Below the pieces are notes generated by a model that searched no databases, was not told the origin of the DNA, and saw only the letters and a list, made by a program, of their open reading frames with translations. The translations under genes were made by a program, and so were the position numbers. From contig NZ_BMNK01000020.1 of NCBI RefSeq assembly GCF_014646515.1, forward strand, positions 62,001 to 126,000: DNA of 64,000 nucleotides, read 5' to 3'. Below, one piece after another: positions 24,015 through 31,956 of the stretch. The DNA is from Nonomuraea glycinis. GTDB lineage: Bacteria > Actinomycetota > Actinomycetes > Streptosporangiales > Streptosporangiaceae. Numbering within the stretch: position 1 is the first letter of the stretch; the number at the start of each line of letters is the position of its first letter.

Positions 24015-25433
24015 TTACCGAAGAGCCGACGTGGGTCCGTCCGCGAAGGGATCCGCTGCTGCGTCGGCCAGGGCCGCGAGGGCGCTGGTGAACGCCTCGG
24101 CGGGCGGGCTCACCAGACCGGCGCCGACCTGCCCGGTGCCCGCCACCCGTCCGGCGATCCCGGTGTTGACCACCGGCAGCACGCCGGTCCTGGCGACCAG
24201 CGTCACGTCGATCCCCACCGGCGTGCCACGGAAGCCCAGCCCGGGAATCTGGTAGGCGGGGTGCTCGGCCACCGTGATCTCGTACATCGACCGGGTCGCC
24301 GCCACCGCGTCCGCCACCTCGCCGCCCACGAACCGCACGATGGCCGGGGCCGCCGCCATCGCGAACCCGCCCAGCCCCGACGTCTCGGTGATGGTGGAGT
24401 CGCCGATGTCCGGATTGGCGTCCGCCGGACCGTACGCGCCCAGATAGAGCCCGTCCGGCACGCCCGCCGGGCCGGTGAACCACCGCGAGCCGAGCCCCGA
24501 GACCTGCACGCCGAAGTCGGTGCCGTTGCGCGCCATCGCGACGACCAGCGACGACCCCGGGATGTCGCGGGCCGCGTCGGTGCTCACCTTGGCCGCCGCC
24601 ATGCCCGCGTTCAGGAAGAAGTGGTCGTTGCCGGCGATGAAGCGCAGCACCTCGGAGGCGGTGGCCGGCGCGGCGTCGGCCACGGCGGGGGCGAGCTCGC
24701 GCAGCAGCAGCGAGGTCGCCGCCCGATTGCGATTGTGCAGTTCGTCGCCCATCTGCAGCGCCTGCGCGATCAGCGACCGCAGGTCGATCGGCCCGGCCAG
24801 CTCGACCGCCGCCGACAGCACCGGTCCCAGCACGTCGTCCATCCAGCGCAGCCGGTCCAGCACCTCGGGGCCGAACGCGCCATAGCGCAGCACCTTGCCC
24901 AGGCCCTCGTTGAGCGAGCAGTAGGCGGTCCCGCCGTGTTCGGCGTCGCGTACCTCGAACATCCACATCGACGGACTCACCACGCCCGCCATCGGCCCCA
25001 CGGTCGCGTGCTGATGGCAGGGCTCCAGCCTGACCTGGCCGGCGGACAGGGCGGCGGTGGCCTCGCGCTCGTCGCGGGCGTACCCCTCCAGCAGCATCGC
25101 GCCGATCAGCGCCCCCCGCATCGGGCCCGAGGCCCGCTGCCAGGTGATGGGCGGGCCGGCGTGCAGGAACATCCCCGCCGGCAGCCGCAGCACCTCCGAG
25201 GCCCGGCGCACTCCCACGAGGTACGGGCGGGCGGTGGTGAGCCGGTGGACGGCGAGCTCGTTGGCCGCGTGCCTGCGCGGGTCGGCGAGGATCCTGGCCA
25301 GGGCGCCGGCCGTGCCCGCCAGGGGCGGCCGCCAGGCCACGGCGGTGACGTCGGCCGCCTGCTCGCGCAGCGACTCCGCCAGAAGGCTCGCGCCGGCTGT
25401 GATCACCCGGGGCGGGCCGTCGAGCAGCGTCAT
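24015..25433 (-). CDS. allG: DUF1116 protein AllG-like (oxamate carbamoyltransferase subunit)
   Basis: A 472-residue DUF1116 (YlbE/AllG) protein. Recognisable stretches are TARPYLVGV, MFLHAGPPITW, EPCHQHATVGPMAGV, FIAGNDHFFLNAGMA and GFGFRGTPVGIDV-like IPGLGFRGTPVGID. In E. coli, FdrA, AllG and AllH together act in allantoin catabolism as the oxamate carbamoyltransferase, yielding carbamoyl phosphate and oxamate. Here the order is allH-fdrA-allG with four-base ATGA overlaps, strongly supporting a complex. A short hairpin (GGCTCTT/AAGAGCC, 24009-24027) overlaps the stop and may end the operon. Confidence 0.88.
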   Translation of the reverse strand: MTLLDGPPRVITAGASLLAESLREQAADVTAVAWRPPLAGTAGALARILADPRRHAANELAVHRLTTARPYLVGVRRASEVLRLPAGMFLHAGPPITWQRASGPMRGALIGAMLLEGYARDEREATAALSAGQVRLEPCHQHATVGPMAGVVSPSMWMFEVRDAEHGGTAYCSLNEGLGKVLRYGAFGPEVLDRLRWMDDVLGPVLSAAVELAGPIDLRSLIAQALQMGDELHNRNRAATSLLLRELAPAVADAAPATASEVLRFIAGNDHFFLNAGMAAAKVSTDAARDIPGSSLVVAMARNGTDFGVQVSGLGSRWFTGPAGVPDGLYLGAYGPADANPDIGDSTITETSGLGGFAMAAAPAIVRFVGGEVADAVAATRSMYEITVAEHPAYQIPGLGFRGTPVGIDVTLVARTGVLPVVNTGIAGRVAGTGQVGAGLVSPPAEAFTSALAALADAAADPFADGPTSALR

Positions 25434-26845
25434 CGATCCTCTCCTTGTACGTGACCTCCGGGATGACCGAGCAGGCTCGCGGCGTGGCGGGCGGCCTGGG
25501 CGTTGGAGGCGAAGACGGTGGCGCCCGCCCGGCAGAGCGCGGCGCGCTGCTCCCGCAGGCCCTGCGGATCGGCCTCGGTGCCGATGAGCGCGACCACGAC
25601 GGGCGCCGGGACGCTCGCGATGACGGGGGCCAGCCCGGCGGCCGGATCGGGGTCCGCGCCGTGGCCGAGCACCACGTCCATGAGCACCACGTCGCCCGGC
25701 CGCACCCGGCGCAGCGCCTCCAGCCGGAGCGTCGGATCGATCATCGGGTGCGCGCGGCCCCGGGTGTAGGCATCGTCGCCGTAGTCGGTGAACTCACCCC
25801 GCCCGGCGACCAACGCCGCCTCGGCACACAACGTCCCCCCCGAATAAACCCCCACAAGCCCACCCCCCACCGACCTACCCGGCCCACCCGGTCCGGCTGA
25901 CGTGTCGGCGGGGTAGCGCGGCCAGCGGGGGACCGGTAGGTCGAGGGCGTGTAGGGCCGTCTCCGTCGCCGCGGTCAGGTCCCCGCCCTGCCCGAGCAGC
26001 GCCGTCACGACCGGCGTGCGCAGCGTCGCGATGACTTTCTGTACGGCGTCCGCCACGCCCGGGGCGGGCGGCTTGGAGATGAGGATGATGAGCTCGGTGG
26101 CCGGATCGTCGTCGAGCATCCGCAGCGCCCGCAGCGTGGAGCGGCCGCCGATCGGCGCGGACAGGTCCCTTCCCCCGACGCCGAGCACCTGGCTGACGCC
26201 CACCCCGGCCAGGTCGAGCAGGCAGGTGACCTGCTGCGCGCCGGTGCCGGAGGCGGCGACCACGCCGACCGGGCCGGGCCTCAGCACGTTGGCGAAGCCG
26301 AGGCCGACGCCGCCGATGACGGCCGTGCCGCAGTCGGGGCCCATGACCAGCAGGCCGCGCTCGTCGGCCCGCTCCTTCAGCAGGCGCTCCTGCTCGACGG
26401 GCACCCCGTCACTGAAGATCATCACAGGCAGTCCGGCCTCGATGGCGTCCAGCGCCTCACCGAAGGCGTGCTCGCCCGGCACCGACACCAGCACCAGATC
26501 CGCGGCCGACCGGGCCGCCGCCGAGCGGGTGGTGAGCGGCGGCTGCTCGGCCGCCTGGCCCCCCTGCACCGCCTGCGCCCGCAGCCGGCTGTCCAGCTCG
26601 GCCACCGCCGCGTCGACGTCCGCGCCGCGCAGCGCCACCAGCAGATCGCCCGGCCCGGCCTCGGGCACCTCGAAGCCCAGGTCGCGGGCGAGATCGAGGT
26701 TGAGCTCCGTGGCCATGGCCACGATGGCCACCTGCGTGCCGGGCAAGTCCGCCAGAGCGCCGCTCACCCGCATGAGCGTCACCGAGTCGTAGTAGGCCCC
26801 CCGCCGAACGAACACGGCGTCGGGCGTCGCGTTCGGGTCGTTCAT
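25430..26845 (-). CDS. fdrA: FdrA family protein (acyl-CoA synthetase-like; oxamate carbamoyltransferase subunit)
   Basis: A 471-residue protein of the succinyl-CoA synthetase-like FdrA family. The N-terminus VFVRRGAYYDSVTLMRVS is characteristic. A CoA-binding-like Rossmann part follows (VMGPDCGTAVIGGVGLGFAN; VAASGTGAQQVTCLLD), then the ligase-like part with YSGGTLCAEA (about residue 330) and VLMDVVLGHGADPDP. It should form the core of the three-protein oxamate carbamoyltransferase with AllG and AllH. A Pro/Gly-rich linker at about residues 320-335 is less codon-biased than its surroundings. Both ends overlap neighbours by ATGA. Confidence 0.9.
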   Translation of the reverse strand: MNDPNATPDAVFVRRGAYYDSVTLMRVSGALADLPGTQVAIVAMATELNLDLARDLGFEVPEAGPGDLLVALRGADVDAAVAELDSRLRAQAVQGGQAAEQPPLTTRSAAARSAADLVLVSVPGEHAFGEALDAIEAGLPVMIFSDGVPVEQERLLKERADERGLLVMGPDCGTAVIGGVGLGFANVLRPGPVGVVAASGTGAQQVTCLLDLAGVGVSQVLGVGGRDLSAPIGGRSTLRALRMLDDDPATELIILISKPPAPGVADAVQKVIATLRTPVVTALLGQGGDLTAATETALHALDLPVPRWPRYPADTSAGPGGPGRSVGGGLVGVYSGGTLCAEAALVAGRGEFTDYGDDAYTRGRAHPMIDPTLRLEALRRVRPGDVVLMDVVLGHGADPDPAAGLAPVIASVPAPVVVALIGTEADPQGLREQRAALCRAGATVFASNAQAARHAASLLGHPGGHVQGEDR

Positions 26846-27696
26846 CGGGGGTCTCCCAGGGCGAGGACCGCGTCGAGGCCGATGGCGATGCCCTGGGCGA
26901 GGTCGGCGCCGGAGGTGTGGCCGAGGCTGTGCAGGCGTCGTAGCGCGGGTTCGAGGGGCTGGCGCCCGGCGAGGCCGCGCAGTACGGCGATCACCTCGGG
27001 GCACGCCTCCCCCCGGGCGGCGCAGTGCAGCAGCGTCGCCGAGAGCGGCGTCGTACGGGTGCGGGCGTCGAAGGTGACGGCCGCCGCCAGCCAGCCGCCG
27101 AGCCGTACCGCCCGCTCGACCCCGGTCGCGGTGCCCAGGTGCCGGAGCGTCACCAGCAGTCCGGCCAGCACGTCGTCCCCGCTCGGGGTGAGGCCGGGAC
27201 CGAGGCCCACCAGCCGCTCCGCCGCCGTCACCGCGCCCAGCAGCCAGCCTGAGGCGCAACTGGCGGCCAGCAGCTCGACCGCGTCGTGCCCCGCCAGTCC
27301 AGGCGCGCCCTGGGCCTCGCCGGTCAGGCACAGCGACGCGAGCGTGCGCGGATCGACCTCGCCCAGCGCGGGCGCGGGATCCCACCAGCGGCGCACCCGC
27401 AGGCTCAGCCGCCCCACCTCCACCGACCCGTCCCCGGCGAACGCCTCGTCACCCACCGTGACGCGCGGCAGCTCGGCGGCGAGCAGCAGCGAGTTGGGCA
27501 GCCGGATGCCCTCGCCGCTGATGACGGCGATCACCGACGGCTCCAGCTCGGTCCTGACCTCGAGGTATATCCCGGCGGAGAACGCGGCGAGCACCCGGGC
27601 GGGACGCCGGGGCGACTCCAGGACGGGACGTACCGCCGTGCTGGCGGCGCCCGTGACATGGACGCGAACCCGCCGAGCGTGTGTACCGACCGTCAC
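26842..27696 (-). CDS. allH: DUF2877 protein AllH-like (oxamate carbamoyltransferase subunit)
   Basis: A 284-residue DUF2877 protein, first gene of the allH-fdrA-allG operon. The C-terminal half carries the family signature GLGPGLTPSGDDVLAGLLVTLR (shown as two overlapping conserved blocks, about residues 185-206) and a late LHSLGHTSGADLAQGI. The N-terminal part has a beta-rich domain. Together with FdrA and AllG it is expected to form the oxamate carbamoyltransferase. The stop overlaps the fdrA start by four bases. It is divergent from the PucR gene with a 129-base shared promoter region. Confidence 0.88.
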   Translation of the reverse strand: MTVGTHARRVRVHVTGAASTAVRPVLESPRRPARVLAAFSAGIYLEVRTELEPSVIAVISGEGIRLPNSLLLAAELPRVTVGDEAFAGDGSVEVGRLSLRVRRWWDPAPALGEVDPRTLASLCLTGEAQGAPGLAGHDAVELLAASCASGWLLGAVTAAERLVGLGPGLTPSGDDVLAGLLVTLRHLGTATGVERAVRLGGWLAAAVTFDARTRTTPLSATLLHCAARGEACPEVIAVLRGLAGRQPLEPALRRLHSLGHTSGADLAQGIAIGLDAVLALGDPR

Positions 27697-27721
27697 CCGA
27701 CCTCCCTACGGACCCTGACCT

Positions 27722-27788
27722 GACCGTAGAACGGTCCCGGCAACCCCCCGTACGGAGAAATTTGCCAACAGTCGGCGGGAAGGTTGGC
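27722..27788. promoter_or_regulatory. Two inverted repeats in the allH/PucR divergent promoter
   Basis: GACCGT-AGA-ACGGTC (27722-27736) is a perfect palindrome, and GCCAAC (27764-27769) pairs with GTTGGC (27783-27788) across 13 bases. Both lie between the divergent operon and the PucR gene, as expected of operator sites. Which, if either, PucR binds is inference. Confidence 0.45.
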
Positions 27789-27825
27789 TCTTCCTGACAG
27801 ACCGATCCCAGGGAACAATCGCCCC

Positions 27826-29487
27826 ATGGAGCCCCCAGTCCGCCTCGCCAGCACCGGAACGATCATCCATGGCGTGTCCGTGGGGGAGGTGCTGGGCGTG
27901 TCGACGCTCGCCGGGGCGCGGCTGCTCGCGGGGGAGAGCGGCCTGGGCCGCATCGTGCAGCGCCTCAACGTCATGGAGGTGCCCGACATCCTGGCCTGGG
28001 TGAAGCCGCACGAGTTGCTGCTCACCACCGGTTACCCGCTGCGCAACACCCCGCAGTCGCTCGGCCGCCTGGTGGCGGACCTGGACGAGCGCGGGCTGGC
28101 CGCGCTGGGCATCAAGCTCGGCCGCTACGTGGACGAGCTGCCGGAGGAGATGATCGAGCAGGCCGATCGGCTCGGCTTCCCGCTCATCCTGCTGCCGAAC
28201 GACGTCGGCTTCGACGACATTCTCAACCAGGTGCTGACCGACATCCTCAACCGGCAGGCGGCCGCGCTGGTCCGCGCGGAGGAGGCGCACCGGGCGCTGG
28301 TCCAGGTGGTGCTGGCCGGAGGCGGGCTGGACGAGGTCACCGCCGAGGTCGCCCTGCTGCTCGACGTGTCGGTCGCGGCGGTGGACGGCGGCGGGCGGAT
28401 CCTGGCCGTCGCCGGGCCGCCCGACCAGGTCGCGTCGTTACGCGAGTCGATCGTCCGGGAGGGTCCGCCGCTGCCGCCCGCCGGGGCGACCGGTTCGGCC
28501 GTCCGGCTGCCGCCGACGTCCACCTCCGCCGGTCCGGGCGCGCGGGCGCGCGGCGGGACGATGGCCTCGGTGCCGGTGATCGCGGGCGGGCACCATCACG
28601 GGCGGATCGTCGCCTACAGCCCGGCCGGCGTGATCCAGGACAGCGACCTGAGCATCCTGGAGCGTGCCGCCACCGTCGCCGCGCTCGCCGTCACCCGGCA
28701 GGAGGCGGTCAACGCGGTGGAGAGCAAATACCGGGCGGACTTCCTGCGTGACGTGCTCACCGGCCGGGCCGGGTCGGCGGAGCGGGTCACGGCCAGGGCC
28801 AGGGCGTTCGGCTGGGACCTGGAGCGGCCGGTCACCGTGCTGGTGGCCGAGCTCGACCCGGAGGGCGACGAGCGCACCGCCCAGGATCGCCTGGTCACCT
28901 GCTGGACCGCCACGATGCGCCGGCACGATCAGCGCGGCGCGGTCGCGGGCTTCTCGCACGAGGTGGTGGCGGTGCTGGACGCCGCCGTGGACGCCGACCG
29001 GGTGGCCAAGGACGCCGCCGCCGCCTTCGCCGACGTGCCGCCCGCCACGTTCTCGACGGGCACCTCCCGCCCCTGCCAGGGCGCGGAGACGCTGCCGGAG
29101 GCCTACTCCCAGGCGCTCAAGGCGGCCCGGGTCGGCCGCCAGCTGCACGGCAGGGGGGCGGTCGCGCACTTCGACCAGCTCGGCGTCTACCGGCTGCTGT
29201 CGCTGGTGAACGACACCGAGGAGCTGCACGCCTTCGTCCGCGAGACCCTGGGCCCGCTGGCCGCCGACGCCGACGCCGAGAACGCCGACCTGCGGCGCAC
29301 TCTCCAAGTGCTGCTGGAGACCAACCTGAATGTCGCGGAAACGGCCAGGCGGCTGCACTTCCACTACAACACGCTGCGCTACCGGATCGGCAAGCTGGAA
29401 CGGCTCCTCGGCAACTTCACCGACGACCCGCACCTGCGCCTGAACCTGACTCTGGCCCTGCACGTGCTGAGGATGCGCGGCATCTAG
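27826..29487 (+). CDS. PucR-family transcriptional regulator
   Basis: About 553 residues. An N-terminal PucR domain (about 20-145: SVGEVLGVSTLAGARLLAGE, then a long alternating stretch) is followed by a central GAF/CdaR-like part (about 290-440) and a C-terminal helix-turn-helix (about 490-550; LNVAETARRLHFHYNTLRYR). PucR regulators control purine and ureide catabolism. Its divergent position to allH-fdrA-allG, with the permease and molybdenum hydroxylase a few genes away, makes these the likely targets. ATG 27826 was chosen as the start nearest the PucR domain. Confidence 0.92.
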   Translation: MEPPVRLASTGTIIHGVSVGEVLGVSTLAGARLLAGESGLGRIVQRLNVMEVPDILAWVKPHELLLTTGYPLRNTPQSLGRLVADLDERGLAALGIKLGRYVDELPEEMIEQADRLGFPLILLPNDVGFDDILNQVLTDILNRQAAALVRAEEAHRALVQVVLAGGGLDEVTAEVALLLDVSVAAVDGGGRILAVAGPPDQVASLRESIVREGPPLPPAGATGSAVRLPPTSTSAGPGARARGGTMASVPVIAGGHHHGRIVAYSPAGVIQDSDLSILERAATVAALAVTRQEAVNAVESKYRADFLRDVLTGRAGSAERVTARARAFGWDLERPVTVLVAELDPEGDERTAQDRLVTCWTATMRRHDQRGAVAGFSHEVVAVLDAAVDADRVAKDAAAAFADVPPATFSTGTSRPCQGAETLPEAYSQALKAARVGRQLHGRGAVAHFDQLGVYRLLSLVNDTEELHAFVRETLGPLAADADAENADLRRTLQVLLETNLNVAETARRLHFHYNTLRYRIGKLERLLGNFTDDPHLRLNLTLALHVLRMRGI

Positions 29488-29498
29488 GCTTGGTCCCC

Positions 29499-29708
29499 GT
29501 GGACCTGGACTTCGAGCTGCGCTCCGACTACATCCCGCTGTGCGACCTGCTGAAATACTGCGGGGTCACCGAGACGGGGGGCCTGGCCAAGCATCTGATC
29601 GCCGAGGGCATGGTGCTGGTGGACGGCGAGGTGGAGCTCAGAAAGCGGGCCAAGATCCGCACCGGTCAGGTGGTCAGCGGGGACGGCTTCACCATTCACG
29701 TCGCCTGA
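29499..29708 (+). CDS. S4-domain RNA-binding protein (YaaA/RlbA-like)
   Basis: A 69-residue single S4 domain: IPLCDLLKYCGVTETGGLAK, then LIAEGMVLVDGEVELRKRAK and a final KIRTGQVV-type strand. Such stand-alone S4 proteins bind structured RNA, probably on the ribosome. The GTG at 29499 is the most likely start. The stop codon and following 18 bases are tandemly duplicated (29706-29747). It trails the PucR gene by 11 bases on the same strand. Confidence 0.85.
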   Translation: MDLDFELRSDYIPLCDLLKYCGVTETGGLAKHLIAEGMVLVDGEVELRKRAKIRTGQVVSGDGFTIHVA

Positions 29709-29747
29709 ACCGTCTCACGTTGCAAATGAACCGCCTCACGTGGCAAA
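29706..29747. repeat. 21-bp tandem repeat beginning with the stop codon
   Basis: Two 21-bp units (29706-29726 and 29727-29747) differ at two bases. Each begins with TGA and both TGA codons are in frame with the S4 protein. The last codons of the gene (TTCACGTCGCC) resemble the end of the unit, giving about two and a half copies. Confidence 0.85.
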
Positions 29748-29811
29748 TCGTGGGATGATCGGGCAATTCGACGCGCGGAAATCATCCGGTGGTGGAGAAA
29801 GGGTCTGCAAC

Positions 29812-30732
29812 GTGAGTCCGTCCCCCAAATTCCTCCCGAAGGCCCTCCCGGCGGGAGGGATCTTGCTGTCCGCCGCCGGTGTCGGCGCCGTGGTCCTGCA
29901 GATGCTGCAGGTCGCCTACCCCGACGGCGACCCGGCCAAGGCGCGCGAGGCCGCGCAGCTGCTGCGGCAGCTGGCCCGGCGGGTGGACATCAGCCTGGAG
30001 GACGTGGCGGAGATCGCGGGCAGGCTGTGGCGGCCGCCCAGCTCCGGCGCGGGCATCGATGCCTTCAAGACGTACTTCAAGGACGAGGTCGCGCCGTTTC
30101 CGCCGCTCGTCTCCGCCTACGTCCGCGGGCTGGCCGACGCGGTCGACGACTACGCCGAGATGCTGGAGGAGACGCAGCACACGCTCCGGACGATGGCCTT
30201 GACCCAATGGCTCGAGCTGCTCATGTTCTTCTGCTGGCCGGCGGTCGACAAGAAGGTCCAGGTGTTGATCAACTGGGCGGTACGCAGGTCGCAGGCGCGA
30301 CTGCTGCTCAAGATGTACGACCATGCCGTCGGGAAGCGGCTGCTCGGCGCCGTGGGAGGCAGTCTCACTTATACGGCCCTCGACCAGGTGATCGTTGACG
30401 GGGTCAAGGTGGCGAGGGGCGAGGACCTGGGATCGTGGGGCGACCGCGGCGCGTACATGGTGAAGAATTTCGCGGCGGCCATGGTCTTCTACCATGTGGA
30501 CCCGGCCAACTTCGGCAAGGCCGCGAACCTGCTGCCGAAGAACAAGGCGGCGCAGAACGCCACCATGTTTCTCGTCGGATCCTCCATCTTCACCATGACG
30601 GGGAACGCGCTCAACAGGCCCGGCGACGTGATCGACGATCCGGCCAGCCTGTTGCCCACGTGGGAGCAGATGCTCGCCAAGCTGGGTGTCGCCGCAGGCC
30701 AGGACCAGTTCAGGCGCTTGCGCGGGTACTGA
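29812..30732 (+). CDS. WXG-like helical protein without a recognised toxin domain
   Basis: About 306 residues. After an N-terminal hydrophobic stretch (LPAGGILLSAAGVGAVVLQM) comes a helical region similar to the N-terminal domains of actinobacterial WXG-like secreted proteins: a PDGDPAKAREAAQLLRQLAR helix, a central GIDAFKTYFKDEVAPFP and ADAVDDYAEMLEETQ. The C-terminal part (about 190-306) has no domain I recognise. GTG 29812 is preceded by AAAGGG. The neighbouring minus-strand YbaB-like and Pro-rich genes suggest a secretion-related cassette. Function unknown. Confidence 0.65.
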   Translation: MSPSPKFLPKALPAGGILLSAAGVGAVVLQMLQVAYPDGDPAKAREAAQLLRQLARRVDISLEDVAEIAGRLWRPPSSGAGIDAFKTYFKDEVAPFPPLVSAYVRGLADAVDDYAEMLEETQHTLRTMALTQWLELLMFFCWPAVDKKVQVLINWAVRRSQARLLLKMYDHAVGKRLLGAVGGSLTYTALDQVIVDGVKVARGEDLGSWGDRGAYMVKNFAAAMVFYHVDPANFGKAANLLPKNKAAQNATMFLVGSSIFTMTGNALNRPGDVIDDPASLLPTWEQMLAKLGVAAGQDQFRRLRGY

Positions 30733-30758
30733 CGCCTGGACCATGGGCGCGAGGTAGG

Positions 30759-31115
30759 TCACCACTCCTGGCCGGCACGCCTGACCTCGTCGGCGAACGG
30801 GTTCAGGCCGTTCGTCAGCATCCCGGTCAGCTGGGTGGCCAGGTCCGCGCCGGCGTTGCTCGCGGCGGCGAGCACCGCCTCCGCCAGAGCGTCCGCGCCG
30901 AGGCGCATGGCCCGCGGGTCGATCCGCAGGCTGCCGAGCGCGCCGCTCGCCAGCACCTCCGCCTCCACCTGGCCATGGGCCGCCGTGCCCCGGCCGCGCA
31001 CGGCGCCGAGGCCTTCCCGCAGCTCTTCCAGCGGCCGGGTAGTGGCTTGGAACTGGCCGAGAAAGCGGTTCATCTCCTCGTCGAGGAAGGGAGCGCCGCC
31101 GTCCGGTGTGGTCAT
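30759..31115 (-). CDS. YbaB/EbfC-like nucleoid-associated family protein
   Basis: A 118-residue helical protein with the YbaB/EbfC pattern: a long N-terminal helix, a short beta hairpin around AAHGQVEAEVLASGALGSLR, a basic turn (IDPRAMRLG) and a C-terminal helix pair LADALAEAVLAAASNAG-like. In actinobacteria such proteins often sit beside WXG-type genes rather than dnaX, and their role there is unknown. It is followed 17 bases upstream on the minus strand by the Pro-rich gene, so the two form an operon. Confidence 0.7.
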   Translation of the reverse strand: MTTPDGGAPFLDEEMNRFLGQFQATTRPLEELREGLGAVRGRGTAAHGQVEAEVLASGALGSLRIDPRAMRLGADALAEAVLAAASNAGADLATQLTGMLTNGLNPFADEVRRAGQEW

Positions 31116-31132
31116 CAGGTCTCCAAAGAACG

Positions 31133-31675
31133 TCAGGGGTTGGGCTTTTTGTCCGGCGCCGAGAAATCGGGCAGGTCGGACACTTTCGGCAGGGATTGGA
31201 TGTTGGCCCAGTTCGCGACGTCGAAGCCGGTCTTCATCCCGGCCAGCCGTTCGGCGATTTCCGGATATCTGTCGCGTAGCGCGCCGACATAGGTGGTGGT
31301 TGACTTCAATGCGGTGGAATAGCCCTGCCTGAACGTGTTCGCCGTCTCATCTGTGCCGGCGAAGTCGCCCAGCGCGGCGATGGCGTCGAGAATCCAACGG
31401 GCATCTTTCGCCAGGCCGTCGTGCTCGTCGGCGAATCCGTCGGCCGCCTTGGTGAAATCACTCCTCAGGACGTCGATGTTCGGCATGCCCGGGGGTGTGA
31501 GACCGGGCGAGGTCGGCGACGGGGAGGTGGAAGCAGAAGGAGCCGGTGACGCCGCAGGCGCCTCGTTGGGTGTCGGGGCGGGGATGGCCGGGCTTGCCGT
31601 GGCAGCCGACGGAGGTGCGGCCGTGTACGACGGCATGGGCGATGGGGGCGGAGTGGCCTCACCCCTTGCGGACAT
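31133..31675 (-). CDS. Proline-rich N-terminal protein with helical C-terminal domain
   Basis: About 180 residues. The first 70 are Pro/Ala/Ser/Thr-rich and disordered, with no signal peptide. The remainder is a helical WXG/ESX-like segment (IDVLRSDFTKAADGFADEHD, then a long amphipathic region to YVGALRDRYPEIAERLAGM). It is the first gene of a two-gene operon with the YbaB-like protein. The combination next to a WXG-like protein points to a type VII-secretion-like context, but no ESX core gene is in the window. Function unknown. ATG 31675 is preceded by AAGGGAGCACG. Confidence 0.65.
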   Translation of the reverse strand: MSARGEATPPPSPMPSYTAAPPSAATASPAIPAPTPNEAPAASPAPSASTSPSPTSPGLTPPGMPNIDVLRSDFTKAADGFADEHDGLAKDARWILDAIAALGDFAGTDETANTFRQGYSTALKSTTTYVGALRDRYPEIAERLAGMKTGFDVANWANIQSLPKVSDLPDFSAPDKKPNP

Positions 31676-31751
31676 GAACGTGCTCCCTTGTCGCGAAGGC
31701 ACAGAATATCTTGTCTACATTACCTGCCTGAAATATGTAGTTTGTCGGATC

Positions 31752-31783
31752 GGGCGGCAGGGACGGCGCTGTCCCTGCCGCCC
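31752..31783. promoter_or_regulatory. Strong hairpin in a 281-base divergent intergenic region
   Basis: GGGCGGCAGGGAC (31752-31764) pairs perfectly with GTCCCTGCCGCCC (31771-31783) around a six-base loop. There is no U tract. It sits between the start of the Pro-rich gene (minus) and the permease (plus, start 31957), so it may be a leader structure rather than a terminator. GGTGATCACC (31808-31817), a perfect 10-bp palindrome, lies nearby. The rest of 31676-31956 shows nothing I recognise. Confidence 0.6.
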
Positions 31784-31956
31784 CGCCGCACCGGAACCGC
31801 CCCCTCGGGTGATCACCGAGCCTTCGGGGAAGGTGTGCGCGAGAAGAGCTCTGGTCAGCGGGCCAGATTTGGCAGATCATGCCCGTGTACACGCTCGCCA
31901 GTGGGCCTAATCTGCCCGCAACGCAAGCACCCGGTCCGGGCGAAGAGGGGCTCACA

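Noticed and set aside
23064..25454. A 796-codon plus-strand frame over the kinase and allG
   Set aside because: It covers two unrelated genes on the opposite strand and has no domain or ribosome-binding site.
25845..25895. Foreign insertion in fdrA because of a C-rich, less codon-biased stretch
   Set aside because: The reading frame is intact and the stretch encodes only a Gly/Pro linker before the conserved YSGGTLC motif.
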